Shown: positions 9,093 through 18,231, counted from the stretch's first letter. The stretch is DNA of 64,000 nt from Sulfitobacter sp. THAF37 (GCF_009363555.1 NZ_CP045372.1:434001-498000); one strand, 5' to 3'. Notes: a model not told the origin generated them from the sequence alone. Made by a program: numbers and translations.

Positions 9093-9794
9093 TCAGACCT
9101 CTAGCCATTCCTTGCGTACATCTTCACGGGCCTTGAGTTCGGCGGGGGTGCCTTCGAACACCACCTGCCCGTGCCCCATCACATAAACACGATGGGCGAT
9201 GTCCATTGCAATGGACAGTTTCTGTTCCACCAGCAGGGTCGAGATCCCTTTTTCCGCGATGGCCTTGAGCACCTCGGCGACCTTCTGAACCATCTGCGGC
9301 GACAGGCCTTCGGTCGGTTCGTCGATCATGATGAAATCCGGGTCGCCCATCAGCGTGCGGCACATCGTCAGCATCTGCTGTTCACCGCCCGACAGCACCG
9401 AGGCTTCGACATCCGCGCGGCGGCTGAGGTTTTCGAACATGTCGAACATGGCCTGCATGGACCAGCGCCCCGCGCCGTCCTTCTGCCCCGGCTTCAGGCC
9501 CAGCGTCAGGTTCTGGCGGGTGGTGAGACCGGGAAAGATATCGCGGTTCTCGGGCACATAGCCCACGCCCATGTTGGCGATTTCATAGGCCTTCCTGCCG
9601 GAGATCTCCTGCCCCTTGAACTTGACCGAACCCTTCGGCTCCACCTCGCCCATGATGGCCTTGCAGGTGGTGGACCGCCCGACGCCGTTGCGGCCCAGAA
9701 GGGCGACGATCTCGCCCTCCTGCACGTTCAGGCTGACGCCCTGAAGGATATGCGACTTGCCGTAATAGGCGTGCATGTCGGTGACTTCGATCAT
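9093..9794 (-). CDS. livF: Branched-chain-type ABC transporter ATP-binding protein
   Basis: This 233-residue ABC ATPase of the LivF group energises the LivHM permease. The P-loop reads GRNGVGRST at residues 34-42, with Arg where Lys is usual. The LSGGEQQ signature and the Walker B IMIDEP are intact. The start at 9794 overlaps the livG stop (TGATG). The Arg-containing P-loop probably occurs in other LivF proteins, but it deserves checking. The transporter's substrate is not evident; the flanking acyl-CoA genes suggest an organic acid. Confidence 0.9.
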   Translation of the reverse strand: MIEVTDMHAYYGKSHILQGVSLNVQEGEIVALLGRNGVGRSTTCKAIMGEVEPKGSVKFKGQEISGRKAYEIANMGVGYVPENRDIFPGLTTRQNLTLGLKPGQKDGAGRWSMQAMFDMFENLSRRADVEASVLSGGEQQMLTMCRTLMGDPDFIMIDEPTEGLSPQMVQKVAEVLKAIAEKGISTLLVEQKLSIAMDIAHRVYVMGHGQVVFEGTPAELKAREDVRKEWLEV

Positions 9795-10555
9795 CAGTGT
9801 TCTGCCTCCAATGCCGCGCCCAGATAGGCTTCCTGCACCTTGGGATCGCCCCGGACCTCTTCGGGTTTGCCGGTCGCGATGATTTCGCCGTAAACCAGCA
9901 CCGAGATGCGGTCCGCGAGGCCAAAGACCACGCCCATGTCGTGTTCGACCATGATCAGGGTCTTGTTCTCTGTCACCTTCATGATCAGGTCCGTGATGTA
10001 ATCCGTTTCCGAATGGCTCATCCCGGCGGTGGGTTCGTCGAGCATGATCACATCGGCCCCGCCCGCGATGGTGATCCCGATTTCGAGCGCACGCTGTTCG
10101 GCGTAGGACAGGGTGCCTGCGGGCAGGTCCCGCCTTGCGATCAGATTGATCTGTTCCAGGATGGCTTCGGCCCCTTCGGTCAGGTCGCGGCTGCGGCTGA
10201 CGAGGTTCCAGAAGCTGTACTTGTAGCCCTGCGACCACAAGAGCGCGCAGCGGACGTTTTCAAACACCGACATTCTGGGAAAAATGTTGGTGATCTGGAA
10301 CGACCGCGACAGCCCCTTGCGGTTGATCTGGAAGGGTTGCAGCCCGGTCAGTTCTTCGCCGTGCAGCTTGACCGCGCCCGCGCTCGGCGCGAACCGCGCC
10401 GTGATCAGGTTGAACAGGGTCGATTTGCCCGCCCCGTTGGGGCCGATGATCGCGTGGCGTTCCGACTTGCCGATGGACAGGTCGATGCCGCGGATGATCT
10501 CGGCCTTGCCGAAGCTTTTCTTCAGGCCGATCAGTTCGAGTGCCGGTGTGCTCAT
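9794..10555 (-). CDS. livG: Branched-chain-type ABC transporter ATP-binding protein
   Basis: This 253-residue LivG-type ATPase has P-loop GPNGAGKST at residues 38-46, a variant signature LSYAEQR and Walker B IMLDEPTAGMS. It has the LivG C-terminal extension GEIIATGKPEEVRGDPKVQEAYLG. The start at 10555 overlaps the livM stop (ATGA); the frame extends upstream only inside livM. It pairs with LivF at the cytoplasmic face of LivHM. Confidence 0.92.
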   Translation of the reverse strand: MSTPALELIGLKKSFGKAEIIRGIDLSIGKSERHAIIGPNGAGKSTLFNLITARFAPSAGAVKLHGEELTGLQPFQINRKGLSRSFQITNIFPRMSVFENVRCALLWSQGYKYSFWNLVSRSRDLTEGAEAILEQINLIARRDLPAGTLSYAEQRALEIGITIAGGADVIMLDEPTAGMSHSETDYITDLIMKVTENKTLIMVEHDMGVVFGLADRISVLVYGEIIATGKPEEVRGDPKVQEAYLGAALEAEH

Positions 10556-11889
10556 GCGCGTGCTCCCGCGGTGTTCGCCTCGTTCCATGCGTCGCGCAGG
10601 CCGGGGGCCGTGGCGCGGGTGATGCCCAGGGCGATCACGGTCACGCCGATGGCGACAACCCAGGGCAGGATGGCGTGGCTGTCGAAGGTGGTCCAGAACA
10701 GGGTCATCTCATTGTCCCCCGGCGCGGAGTGGCGCACGTGGAACAGCATCTCCACCAGCGCGGCCAGCCCCAGGATGCCGATGAGCGCGGGCAGCAGCGT
10801 CTTGAGGTAGGGCATGACAAGCAGCCGCGCCTTGCCCAGACGGAACACCGGCACATGCATCATCATCAGACCGGCAAGTCCGCCCGGAAAGAACATCACC
10901 GTGGCGACGAAAAGCGTACCCGCATAGAAGGCCCAGAGATCGGTCTGCAGGCTGAGCACCGTCTGCAACAGCGTGAAGGCGATGGCCCCGATGATCGGCC
11001 CGAAGAAAAAGCCGACGCCACCCAGGAACGTGACCAGCAGGATCACGCCGGAGGAGGCGGTATTCAGGTTTTCCTCGGTCAGGATCTCGTAGTTGATGGC
11101 AAACAGCCCGCCCGCGACCCCGGCAAAGAAGCCGGAGGCGACAAAACTGTAGAACCGCACCCAGCGGGCGGAATAGCCCAGGAACTCGGCCCGTTCGGGG
11201 TTGTCGCGCACGGCGTTGGCCATCCGCCCCACGGGGGTCCGCGACCACAGGTACATCAGCCCCGCCGAGATCAGGACCCAGGCCGAGATCAGGTAATAGA
11301 CCTCGATCTGCTGCAGGAATTCGGTGCCGAAGAACGGCATCGCATAGGTGCGGTCGCCGGACACGCCTTCCTCGCCGCCGAAGAAGGCCACGATGATCAC
11401 CGAACAGGCGGCGATCAGTTCACCCACGCCGAGCGAGATCATGGCGAACACGGTGCCCGCGCTGCGGGTGGAGAAACTGCCGACGATCATCGCCAGCCCC
11501 ATGCCGAACAGCCCGCCGAAGATCGGCAGCACCGGCAAGGGCAGCATCGCGAAGAAGTCGGAGGCGTTCATGATGTGCATGCAGGCGAACCCGCCCACAC
11601 CGGCATAGACCGCATGGCCAAAGGACAGCATGCCCCCCTGCCCCAGCAGCATGTTGTAGGCCAGGGCAAAGATCACGGTGATCCACATCTGGTTCATGAT
11701 CGTGATCGACGAGTTGTTGGTGAAGATGAACGGCAGCACCGCCAGCAACACCGCGGCGACGATCCACGGACCGAAGGACAGCGTGAGGTTTCCGGCCCGC
11801 ATCTGCTGTGCAGACGACTTCGGGTCGGTGGTGATCTGTTCGTCCTCGCGGGCGCCCTTGACGTCGGTTTTCGTGTCCATCTGGGTCAT
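10552..11889 (-). CDS. livM: Branched-chain-type ABC transporter permease
   Basis: The 445-residue membrane protein is longer than typical LivM (~330-420). It has a charged ~30-residue N-terminus and about ten hydrophobic segments, ending with an extra hydrophobic region near 385-430. The LivM loop GVGELIAACSVIIV and the conserved RTPVGRMANAVRDNPERAEFLGY segment (EAA-like coupling helix) are present. It overlaps livH and livG by 4 bases each. Confidence 0.9.
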   Translation of the reverse strand: MTQMDTKTDVKGAREDEQITTDPKSSAQQMRAGNLTLSFGPWIVAAVLLAVLPFIFTNNSSITIMNQMWITVIFALAYNMLLGQGGMLSFGHAVYAGVGGFACMHIMNASDFFAMLPLPVLPIFGGLFGMGLAMIVGSFSTRSAGTVFAMISLGVGELIAACSVIIVAFFGGEEGVSGDRTYAMPFFGTEFLQQIEVYYLISAWVLISAGLMYLWSRTPVGRMANAVRDNPERAEFLGYSARWVRFYSFVASGFFAGVAGGLFAINYEILTEENLNTASSGVILLVTFLGGVGFFFGPIIGAIAFTLLQTVLSLQTDLWAFYAGTLFVATVMFFPGGLAGLMMMHVPVFRLGKARLLVMPYLKTLLPALIGILGLAALVEMLFHVRHSAPGDNEMTLFWTTFDSHAILPWVVAIGVTVIALGITRATAPGLRDAWNEANTAGARA

Positions 11890-12842
11890 GAGTGACGCTT
11901 TCCGAAAAGTCCCGAGGGCCGGATGATCAGGATCAGCACCATCAGGATGTAGGGAAGGATATCGGCGATCTGGGGTGACGTGATGCTCCAGAGGTCACGG
12001 AAGACATTGCTGTCCAGGTTCTCCGGCGTGGCGATGCCGATGCCGTTCAGGATGTCCTCCATCGCGATGTTGTAGGCCTTGGCGAAGGTGGTGAGCCAGC
12101 CGATCAGCAGCGAGGCCACCAGAGCCCCCCAGAGCGATCCGAGCCCGCCGATCACGATGGTGACGAAGACGATGGAGCCGAGGACAAAGGCCATGCCGGG
12201 GAATGTGCCCAGCACCGGCCCCGCGATCACGCCGGCGACGCCCGCCAGCGCGGTGCCGACCCCGAAGACACCCATGAAGATCAGCGGCACGTTGTGGCCC
12301 AGCGCCTCGACCGTGCGGGGATAGCTGAGCGCGGCCTGGATGATCATGCCCACGCGGGTCCGCGTCAGGATGAAGAGCAGCCCGATGAAGATCGCGAGCG
12401 AGGTGAAGATCATGAAGATCTTGTACGCCGGGATGGAGTTGCCCGCGATGGCGAAGGCCGAGAAGTTCAGCGCATCGGGCACGAAATAGGGCATCTGGTT
12501 CTTGCCCCAGATGAATTGCACCAGTTCCTCGATCAGCAGCGCAAGGCCGAAGGTGAAGATCAGTTCGGGGACGTGGCCGTATTGGTGCACGCGCCTCAGC
12601 CCGTATCGTTCGACCCCGGCCCCCAGGACACCGACGATCAGCGGCGCGATCAGCAGGCCCATCCAGAACCCCAGCGCGAGGCTGATCTGGTAGGCGAAAT
12701 AGGCCCCCAGCATGTAGAAGCTGGCGTGGGCAAAGTTCAGAACGCCCATCATTGAAAAAATCAGGGTCAGACCGGCAGACAGCATGAACAGCAGCAATCC
12801 GGTTACCAGCCCGTCGATGATATTGACGAGAATGAGGTCCAT
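11886..12842 (-). CDS. livH: Branched-chain-type ABC transporter permease
   Basis: A 318-residue polytopic permease with the LivH N-terminal signature GLTLIFSMMGVLNFAHASFYMLGAY (positions ~20-45, abbreviated here by its key residues N-F-A-H) and the coupling loop GMIIQAALSYPRTVEALGHN. It forms the channel with LivM. It lies downstream of livK, separated by an intrinsic terminator that should make livHMGF less expressed than the binding protein. Confidence 0.92.
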   Translation of the reverse strand: MDLILVNIIDGLVTGLLLFMLSAGLTLIFSMMGVLNFAHASFYMLGAYFAYQISLALGFWMGLLIAPLIVGVLGAGVERYGLRRVHQYGHVPELIFTFGLALLIEELVQFIWGKNQMPYFVPDALNFSAFAIAGNSIPAYKIFMIFTSLAIFIGLLFILTRTRVGMIIQAALSYPRTVEALGHNVPLIFMGVFGVGTALAGVAGVIAGPVLGTFPGMAFVLGSIVFVTIVIGGLGSLWGALVASLLIGWLTTFAKAYNIAMEDILNGIGIATPENLDSNVFRDLWSITSPQIADILPYILMVLILIIRPSGLFGKRHS

Positions 12843-12894
12843 TGGCCCCTCCGGCTAGGGTGTCGCGAAGATGAAGATCGCGTGATGTCGGATG

Positions 12895-12930
12895 AAAAAG
12901 GTCCGTCCCCGGCAGGGCCGGGAACGGACC
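12895..12930 (-). terminator. Intrinsic terminator between livK and livHMGF
   Basis: On the reverse strand a 14-bp stem (12917-12930 with 12900-12913, one mismatch) with a 3-base loop is followed immediately by five Ts (12899-12895). It lies 9 bases after the livK stop. In this position it probably lets abundant binding protein be made with partial read-through into the permease genes. Confidence 0.9.
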
Positions 12931-12939
12931 GGCAGCGCC

Positions 12940-14187
12940 TTATTCGGGGCGCTTCATCTCGCAGGTGGTCGGGCTGTCCATGCCCGCCATTTCGATGGTC
13001 GACTCGTTCACAACGCCGAAGCCGGAGTTGTCAAAGTCGAAATCGACGTTTTCATCGGTGTGGACGCCGACGTGCATGTCCTGGATCAGCTGGTGATCCT
13101 GCGGACGCATGAAGAGCTTGCCGCCCCACATGCTTTCGTATTCCATGCCTTCCAGCGCCGATGCCACGGCAACAACGTCATCTGCGGTGCCCGCTTCCTC
13201 GATCGCGGCGGCCAGCATGCCGATGGTGTTGAAGATCCGGCTCTGGTCGATGTTGCCCTCGGGATACTTCGCCTCGAACGCCTCGTAGGTGGCGCGCGCT
13301 TCTTCCGACCCGATGGGGTTGATGCTGCCCTGTGAAATCAGGCGGATGCGGTCCTTGCCGGTTTCACCGAAGGCCGCCGTCATGCCGGAGCCTGCCGCGT
13401 AGTAGGTATAGATCGGACCTTCGAAGCCGTTGTCGATGATCGCCTTGCCCAGGCCCAGCATGTCTGCGCCCCAGTTGCCGGTGATCACCGCATCCGCGCC
13501 GGACGACACGACCTTGCGGGCATAGGGAGTAAAGTCCTTCACCTTGCCGATGGGATGCAGTTCGTCGCCCACGACTTCGATGTCGTCGCGCTTTTCACCG
13601 AGCATCTTGTTAGCCGCAGCCGACACCGCCTTGCCGAAGGAATAGTCCTGACCGATGATATAGACCTTCTTGATGTTCTCATCCGCGACGATCACATCGG
13701 TCAGCGCATCCATCTTGATGTCGGCATTGGCGTCGAAACGGAAATGCCAGAAATTGCATTTGTCGTTGGTCAGCGCCGGATCGACGGCGGCGTAGTTCAG
13801 GAACAGAACGCGGCTGTCGGGATTGCGGCGGTTGTGCTTGTCGATCGCTTCGGTCAGCGCGTTCGCCACGCCCGAGCTGTTGCCCTGCACGACATAGCGG
13901 ATGCCCTGGTCGATCGCGACCTGCAGCTGGATCAGCGATTCCTTGGGGCTGGTCTGGTTGTCAAAGCCCACGACCTCGAACGTGTCGCCGTCCAGAACGC
14001 CGCCCTTTTCGTTGACCATGTGCTCGGCCGCGAATTCGAACTGGTGCAGGCCGTTGGTGCCGGTGCTCGCGAACGGACCGCTCAGCGGGTCGATGAAGGC
14101 GATCTTGATGGTTTCGGCAAAAGACGCGGATGCGCCGATGACAAGTGATAGAGCCGAGACCGCGCCCAGCTTGGTAATACTCTTCAT
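12940..14187 (-). CDS. ABC transporter substrate-binding protein (LivK-type)
   Basis: This 415-residue periplasmic binding protein has a Sec signal peptide (hydrophobic core LGAVSALSLVIGASA, cleavage after SFA near residue 24) and the LivK-like start IKIAFIDPLSGPFASTG. A good ribosome site GGGAGGAAG precedes the ATG. It is first in the transporter cluster, after a 454-bp upstream region. The ligand cannot be read from sequence; the annotation as branched-chain amino acid carrier would be by family only. Confidence 0.9.
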   Translation of the reverse strand: MKSITKLGAVSALSLVIGASASFAETIKIAFIDPLSGPFASTGTNGLHQFEFAAEHMVNEKGGVLDGDTFEVVGFDNQTSPKESLIQLQVAIDQGIRYVVQGNSSGVANALTEAIDKHNRRNPDSRVLFLNYAAVDPALTNDKCNFWHFRFDANADIKMDALTDVIVADENIKKVYIIGQDYSFGKAVSAAANKMLGEKRDDIEVVGDELHPIGKVKDFTPYARKVVSSGADAVITGNWGADMLGLGKAIIDNGFEGPIYTYYAAGSGMTAAFGETGKDRIRLISQGSINPIGSEEARATYEAFEAKYPEGNIDQSRIFNTIGMLAAAIEEAGTADDVVAVASALEGMEYESMWGGKLFMRPQDHQLIQDMHVGVHTDENVDFDFDNSGFGVVNESTIEMAGMDSPTTCEMKRPE

Positions 14188-14641
14188 AACTTCCTCCCTT
14201 TGGCGACATTATCGGCGCGCTTCTGGCGCTTCCGGTCGCTGGGTGAGCCTTGCATACCACGGGCCAAAGTCAAGGCTCCTGATGGCAACCGACCTAGCGT
14301 CACTTTGAACGAATTCGCAGGGCCAGCGCGACGGCGGCCCGACGCAAATACAACCGCCGGATGCAAGAACCTGCGATAAGGCGCTGAAATTGAATAATAA
14401 ATGCAAACCACCTCGAGAGAACCACTGCAACACCGGGTTTGAAATGCCTGTTAATCCAGCATTTTTTGCCAATTATGACAGCACGGAAAAGCGCGGAAAA
14501 TTGATCGGATCAGGGTCGGAAAACCGCTGAAAGCCGGTGTTTTTTCTGCATGCGCGAAAGAAAATGTCCCGCCCGCGTTTCGCACTGCGAAACAACTTGC
14601 CGCAAGCTTCCCAGACGATTCTCCGGCCCGTTTCCGCAGGC
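14188..14641. promoter_or_regulatory. Upstream region of the Liv transporter, no gene seen
   Basis: The 454 bp between the IclR gene and livK hold no supported gene. It is AT-richer than its surroundings at about 14390-14405 and 14455-14480. It probably carries the livK promoter and IclR sites, but no consensus -35/-10 pair or clear operator could be picked with confidence. Confidence 0.4.
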
Positions 14642-15433
14642 TCAGCCGCGCAGTCCGATCAGCTTTGCGGCCTCGGTCAGACGCGGCGCATAGACCGTTT
14701 CAAGCTGCTTTTTCTTGACCACGAAAGACGGGCCGCCGACGTTCAGCCCATAGACCCGACGGCCGTCCAGGCTGACGATGGGAACGGCGATGCCGTTCAC
14801 GTCGCTGCGCCAGCTTCCGTAGCCGGAACAGAACCCCGAGGCGCTGTATTCCGCCAGGGCGGCTTCGAAATTGGCGCGCCCTTCCTCCTCCACATCGGGG
14901 CCCTGCTGGGCGGCGATGGCAAAGATGCGCTCGCGGTCCGCTTCGGTCATGCCGACCAGGATCGCCTTGCCGATGGCCGAGCGGAAGAGCGGCAGCCGGG
15001 ACCCGACAGGCAGGGTCAGCGACACCCCTTCGTAGGAGTTCTGGGTGGCGACATAGATCACTTCAAGCCGGTGCTGTTCGCCCAGCGCCACGGTGATATA
15101 GCTGTTCGGCCCGTCCCGCAGCGCGCGCATCTCGGTTTCCGCGCGGGCGGAAATATCCATCGAGCTGAGTGCGCTGAACCCCAGGCGCAGCACCCCCGCG
15201 CTCAGCCGGTAGGTGCCCACGCGGTCGTCCGCCACCAGGTAATCCAGCGCGCACAGCGTGTGGGTCAGGCGCGACACCGTCGCCTTGGGCAGGCCGGTAC
15301 GCTCCGCGAGATCGGAATTGGTCAGCGTCGCCTCGTTGGGCCGGAACGCCCGCAGGATATCCAGCCCCCGCGCCAGCGCGGTCACGAAGTTCCGGTCTTT
15401 GCTCTCGCCGGGATCGGCGCCAAACTCATCCAT
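14642..15433 (-). CDS. IclR family transcriptional regulator
   Basis: The 263-residue regulator has an N-terminal winged helix (NSDLAERTGLPKATVSRLTHTL near residues 40-62) and a C-terminal IclR effector domain with SAIGKAILVG near 150 and GLNVGGPSF near 230. It starts 6 bases after the phosphotransferase stop and lies directly upstream of the Liv transporter on the same strand, so it probably senses a metabolite of the imported substrate and controls the transporter and/or the acyl-CoA genes. Confidence 0.9.
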   Translation of the reverse strand: MDEFGADPGESKDRNFVTALARGLDILRAFRPNEATLTNSDLAERTGLPKATVSRLTHTLCALDYLVADDRVGTYRLSAGVLRLGFSALSSMDISARAETEMRALRDGPNSYITVALGEQHRLEVIYVATQNSYEGVSLTLPVGSRLPLFRSAIGKAILVGMTEADRERIFAIAAQQGPDVEEEGRANFEAALAEYSASGFCSGYGSWRSDVNGIAVPIVSLDGRRVYGLNVGGPSFVVKKKQLETVYAPRLTEAAKLIGLRG

Positions 15434-15439
15434 ATCGCT

Positions 15440-16468
15440 CTACCGTTCCAGCGCATCCACCCCGTGCTGCGCAAAGACGGGCACATACCGGCCCACCTTC
15501 ATCGCGCGTTCGGGGTTGGACGCATTGCCATCGAGCGCGCGCTTGAGCACACCCTGAATGATCGCCGCCATGCGGAAGAAGTTGAACGCCAGATAGTACC
15601 CGAAATGGTCGATCCCGTTCAGGCCCCGGCGTTTGCAATAGGCCGCGATGAAGTCTTCGTCCGACGGCAGGCCCAGTGCGGCGCGGTCCAGCCCGCCCAT
15701 GCCGCGTCCTTCGGCGCCGGCGGGCATCTGCCACTGCATGATGACGGCGGCCAGATCGGCAAAGGGATGGCCGATGGTGGACAGTTCCCAGTCCAGAACC
15801 GCCCGGCACTCGGGCTTTTCCGCATCGAAGATCAGGTTGTCCAGCCGGTAGTCGCCGTGCACCAGCGTCCGCTGGCCGTCATCTTCGGGGCGTTGATCGA
15901 CCAGCGCCTGCATCAGTTGGTTCATCGCCGGGATGTCCTCGGTCTCTGACGCCTTGTACTGTTTGGACCAGCGGCCCACCTGCCGTTCAAAGTAGTTGCC
16001 CGCCGGCCCGAAATCATCCAGCCCCACGGCGTGGATGTCGACCTCGTGCAGCGCGGCCAGAACCCGGTTCATGTCGTCGATGATGCGGCCCCGGTCCGCC
16101 ACCGACACGCCCTCCATCGACGGCTGGTTGAAGTTGCGGCCCGGCACGTGGTCCATGATGTAGAAGGCCGATCCGATCACGTCGTCGTCCTCGCACAGCA
16201 GGTGCATCCTGGCGACCGGCACATCGGTGTCGGCCAGCGCGCTTTGCACGCGGTATTCGCGGTCCACGGCATGGGCGGATTTCAGCAGCACGCCGGGCGG
16301 CTTGCGCCGCAGCACGTAATTGTGCGCGGGCGTCTCCAACAGGAAGGTCGGGTTCGATTGCCCGCCCTGAAACTTGGTCACGCCGGTCAGGCCCTCGAAC
16401 CCCGGCAGATGCTCGCGCAGATAGGCGTTGACGGCATCGCGGTCCAATGTCTGTGTGTCTGCGCTCAT
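15440..16468 (-). CDS. Phosphotransferase family protein (ACAD10/11 kinase-like, LvaA-like)
   Basis: This 342-residue APH-fold kinase has an N-terminal FQGGQSNPTFLL loop near residue 33, the catalytic HGDYRLDN motif near 200 and the metal-binding DWE motif about 20 residues later. This subgroup matches the kinase domain of ACAD10/11. In Pseudomonas the related LvaA phosphorylates 4-hydroxyacyl-CoA so that the dehydrogenase-like LvaC can eliminate phosphate. A LvaC-type enzyme is encoded at 1264-2577. Antibiotic resistance is unlikely given the metabolic neighbours. Confidence 0.82.
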   Translation of the reverse strand: MSADTQTLDRDAVNAYLREHLPGFEGLTGVTKFQGGQSNPTFLLETPAHNYVLRRKPPGVLLKSAHAVDREYRVQSALADTDVPVARMHLLCEDDDVIGSAFYIMDHVPGRNFNQPSMEGVSVADRGRIIDDMNRVLAALHEVDIHAVGLDDFGPAGNYFERQVGRWSKQYKASETEDIPAMNQLMQALVDQRPEDDGQRTLVHGDYRLDNLIFDAEKPECRAVLDWELSTIGHPFADLAAVIMQWQMPAGAEGRGMGGLDRAALGLPSDEDFIAAYCKRRGLNGIDHFGYYLAFNFFRMAAIIQGVLKRALDGNASNPERAMKVGRYVPVFAQHGVDALER

Positions 16469-16478
16469 GCTTCTGTCC

Positions 16479-17129
16479 TTAGCTGTAACTGGTCAGTTTC
16501 ACACTCTCGGGATCCGAAAAATGTGGTGTGGCGTTGAACTCCGCCAGGGAAAAATTGCTGCCGGAGAACATGAAACGGGTGATCGACGTATTCTTGATCT
16601 GCAGGTTGAGGTTCATCATCTGGCGCCGGGGCGCGCCCAGCGCCGTGGCGGTAAGCTGGCCGATGACCCCACCGGAGGAAATGACAAGCACCCGCCGCGC
16701 GTCGGTATCGGTGGCAAAGGCACGGGCAGCGGCGACCCGTGCCGCGAACTGGTCCCAGGTTTCCGCCGCGCCGGAGAACGCACCGTCCTGCCATTCAAAG
16801 ATCGTCTCGCGCAGCGCGCGGAAATGGGTCTTGCGGTCGCCCTGAACCAGATCGGGCACCTGGCCGTCGTAGCGGGCGTGCAGCAGGTCGTGAAAGTCGT
16901 ATTCGTTGAAGCCGGGATGTTCCTCGGGCGCCTGGGAAAACCCCATGGCCAGCGCCGTGTCCTTCTGCCGGGTCAGTGTGCCTGTGACCAGCCGGTCGGG
17001 CACCCAGCCAAGCCCGCGCAGCACCGCGCCGACGGCGGCGGACTGGCGTTTGCCCAGGTCGGACAGCACATCGTAGTTGTCCTGCCCGAAGGACGCCTGC
17101 CCGTGGCGGATGACGACCATCTCAGCCAT
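16479..17129 (-). CDS. Histidine phosphatase family protein
   Basis: The 216-residue protein starts with the phosphohistidine motif VIRHGQAS (His9) and has a late SSGGVIG segment holding the second conserved region, though the usual second catalytic His is replaced by Ser-Gly there (ISSGGVIGQ versus VxHGGV). It lies 10 bases upstream of the ACAD10/11-like kinase in the same operon. Phosphatase activity on a small phosphate ester is plausible; the altered second motif may reduce or change activity. Confidence 0.75.
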   Translation of the reverse strand: MAEMVVIRHGQASFGQDNYDVLSDLGKRQSAAVGAVLRGLGWVPDRLVTGTLTRQKDTALAMGFSQAPEEHPGFNEYDFHDLLHARYDGQVPDLVQGDRKTHFRALRETIFEWQDGAFSGAAETWDQFAARVAAARAFATDTDARRVLVISSGGVIGQLTATALGAPRRQMMNLNLQIKNTSITRFMFSGSNFSLAEFNATPHFSDPESVKLTSYS

Positions 17130-17162
17130 GCGGGCCGTCCCGGTATCTGACCGCCGCGCGGC

Positions 17163-18155
17163 TCACGAGAATTCCGCCGCCAGTTTGCGGCCCGCGGCAA
17201 GGTATTCCGCGGCCATGCGGCTGACGATGTCACCGGCGGGCCCGACGGATTTGACCGCGCCGATGCCCTGGCCGGAGCCCCAGATGGTTTTCCAGGCTTT
17301 CGGCTTTTCGCGGTCCTGGCCAAAGTTCATCGAGGACGCGTCCGCCGTCGGCAGGTTGTCGGGGTCCATCCCCGCGTTGCGCACGGAATCCTTGAGGTAG
17401 TTCCCCCAAACCCCGGTAAACAATGAGGAATAGACGATGTCCTCGGCCCCGCCCGAGACGATCATCTGCTTGTAGGCGTCGTCGGCGTTGGCTTCGTCCG
17501 TGGCGATGAAGGGCGAGCCGGTATAGCCCAGATCGGCCCCCGCCGCGCGGGCGGCAAGCAGCGCCTCGCCCGTGGCGATGGACCCCGACAGCGCCACCGG
17601 CCCGTCGAACCATTCGCGGATCTCGCGCACCAGCGCAAAGGGCGACTGTTGGCCTGCGTGCCCGCCCGCACCGGCGGCCACGGCCACCAGCCCATCCGCG
17701 CCCTTTTCGATCGCCTTCTTCGCGAATGTGTTGTTGATGATGTCATGCAGCACGATGCCGCCGCAGGAATGGGCCGCCTCGTTCACCTCTACCCGCGCGC
17801 CCAGCGAAGTGATCCAGATCGGCACCTCGTGTTTGGCGCAGATCTCAAGGTCCCGCTCAAGCCTGCCGTTCGACCGATGCACGATCTGGTTCACCGCATA
17901 GGGTGCCGCCGGGTGGTCGGGGTTGGCCTGATTGTGACGGTCCAGCTCCTCGCGGATTTCCGTGAGCCAGCTGTCGAGCAGCGGCGGCTCGCCCTCCGCC
18001 TCGCGGGCGTTGAGCGCGGGAAAAGCGCCGACGATGCCCGCCTTGCACTGCGCGATCACCAGTTTCGGCACCGAAATGATGAACAAGGGCGAGCCGATCA
18101 GAGGCAGGCGCAGGCCCTGCAGCGCAGGGGGCAGATGGGAATCGTCGCGGGGCAT
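17163..18155 (-). CDS. Nitronate monooxygenase family protein
   Basis: The 330-residue FMN TIM-barrel protein has the N-terminal GSPLFIISVPKLVIAQCKAG segment, a GAGGHAG phosphate-binding loop near 180 and GSIATGEA near 217. It belongs to the 2-nitropropane dioxygenase/nitronate monooxygenase family, often found in acyl-CoA catabolic clusters where it may act as a reductase or oxidase of another substrate. The ATG at 18155 is preceded by AGGAG at good spacing and is preferred over longer in-frame starts. Confidence 0.85.
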   Translation of the reverse strand: MPRDDSHLPPALQGLRLPLIGSPLFIISVPKLVIAQCKAGIVGAFPALNAREAEGEPPLLDSWLTEIREELDRHNQANPDHPAAPYAVNQIVHRSNGRLERDLEICAKHEVPIWITSLGARVEVNEAAHSCGGIVLHDIINNTFAKKAIEKGADGLVAVAAGAGGHAGQQSPFALVREIREWFDGPVALSGSIATGEALLAARAAGADLGYTGSPFIATDEANADDAYKQMIVSGGAEDIVYSSLFTGVWGNYLKDSVRNAGMDPDNLPTADASSMNFGQDREKPKAWKTIWGSGQGIGAVKSVGPAGDIVSRMAAEYLAAGRKLAAEFS

Positions 18156-18188
18156 CGTGGCTCCTGTCAGGGTCATGTTGACGGTCAG

Positions 18189-18208
18189 GGGGCGGGTGAA
18201 CCCGCCCC
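18189..18208 (-). other. Intercistronic stem-loop
   Basis: GGGGCGGG-TGAA-CCCGCCCC forms a perfect 8-bp stem between the thiolase and nitronate monooxygenase genes. No T-run follows on the reverse strand, so it is more likely an mRNA-stability or partial-termination hairpin than a full terminator. Confidence 0.55.
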
Positions 18209-18231
18209 TCTTGTTGGCAAAGCGCAAAGGG

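Noticed and set aside
14184..14411. Short reverse frame upstream of livK
   Set aside because: No ribosome site or domain; composition is that of a leader region.
15440..16468. Aminoglycoside resistance kinase
   Set aside because: The fold is shared, but the sequence subgroup and metabolic neighbours match ACAD10/11-type kinases.
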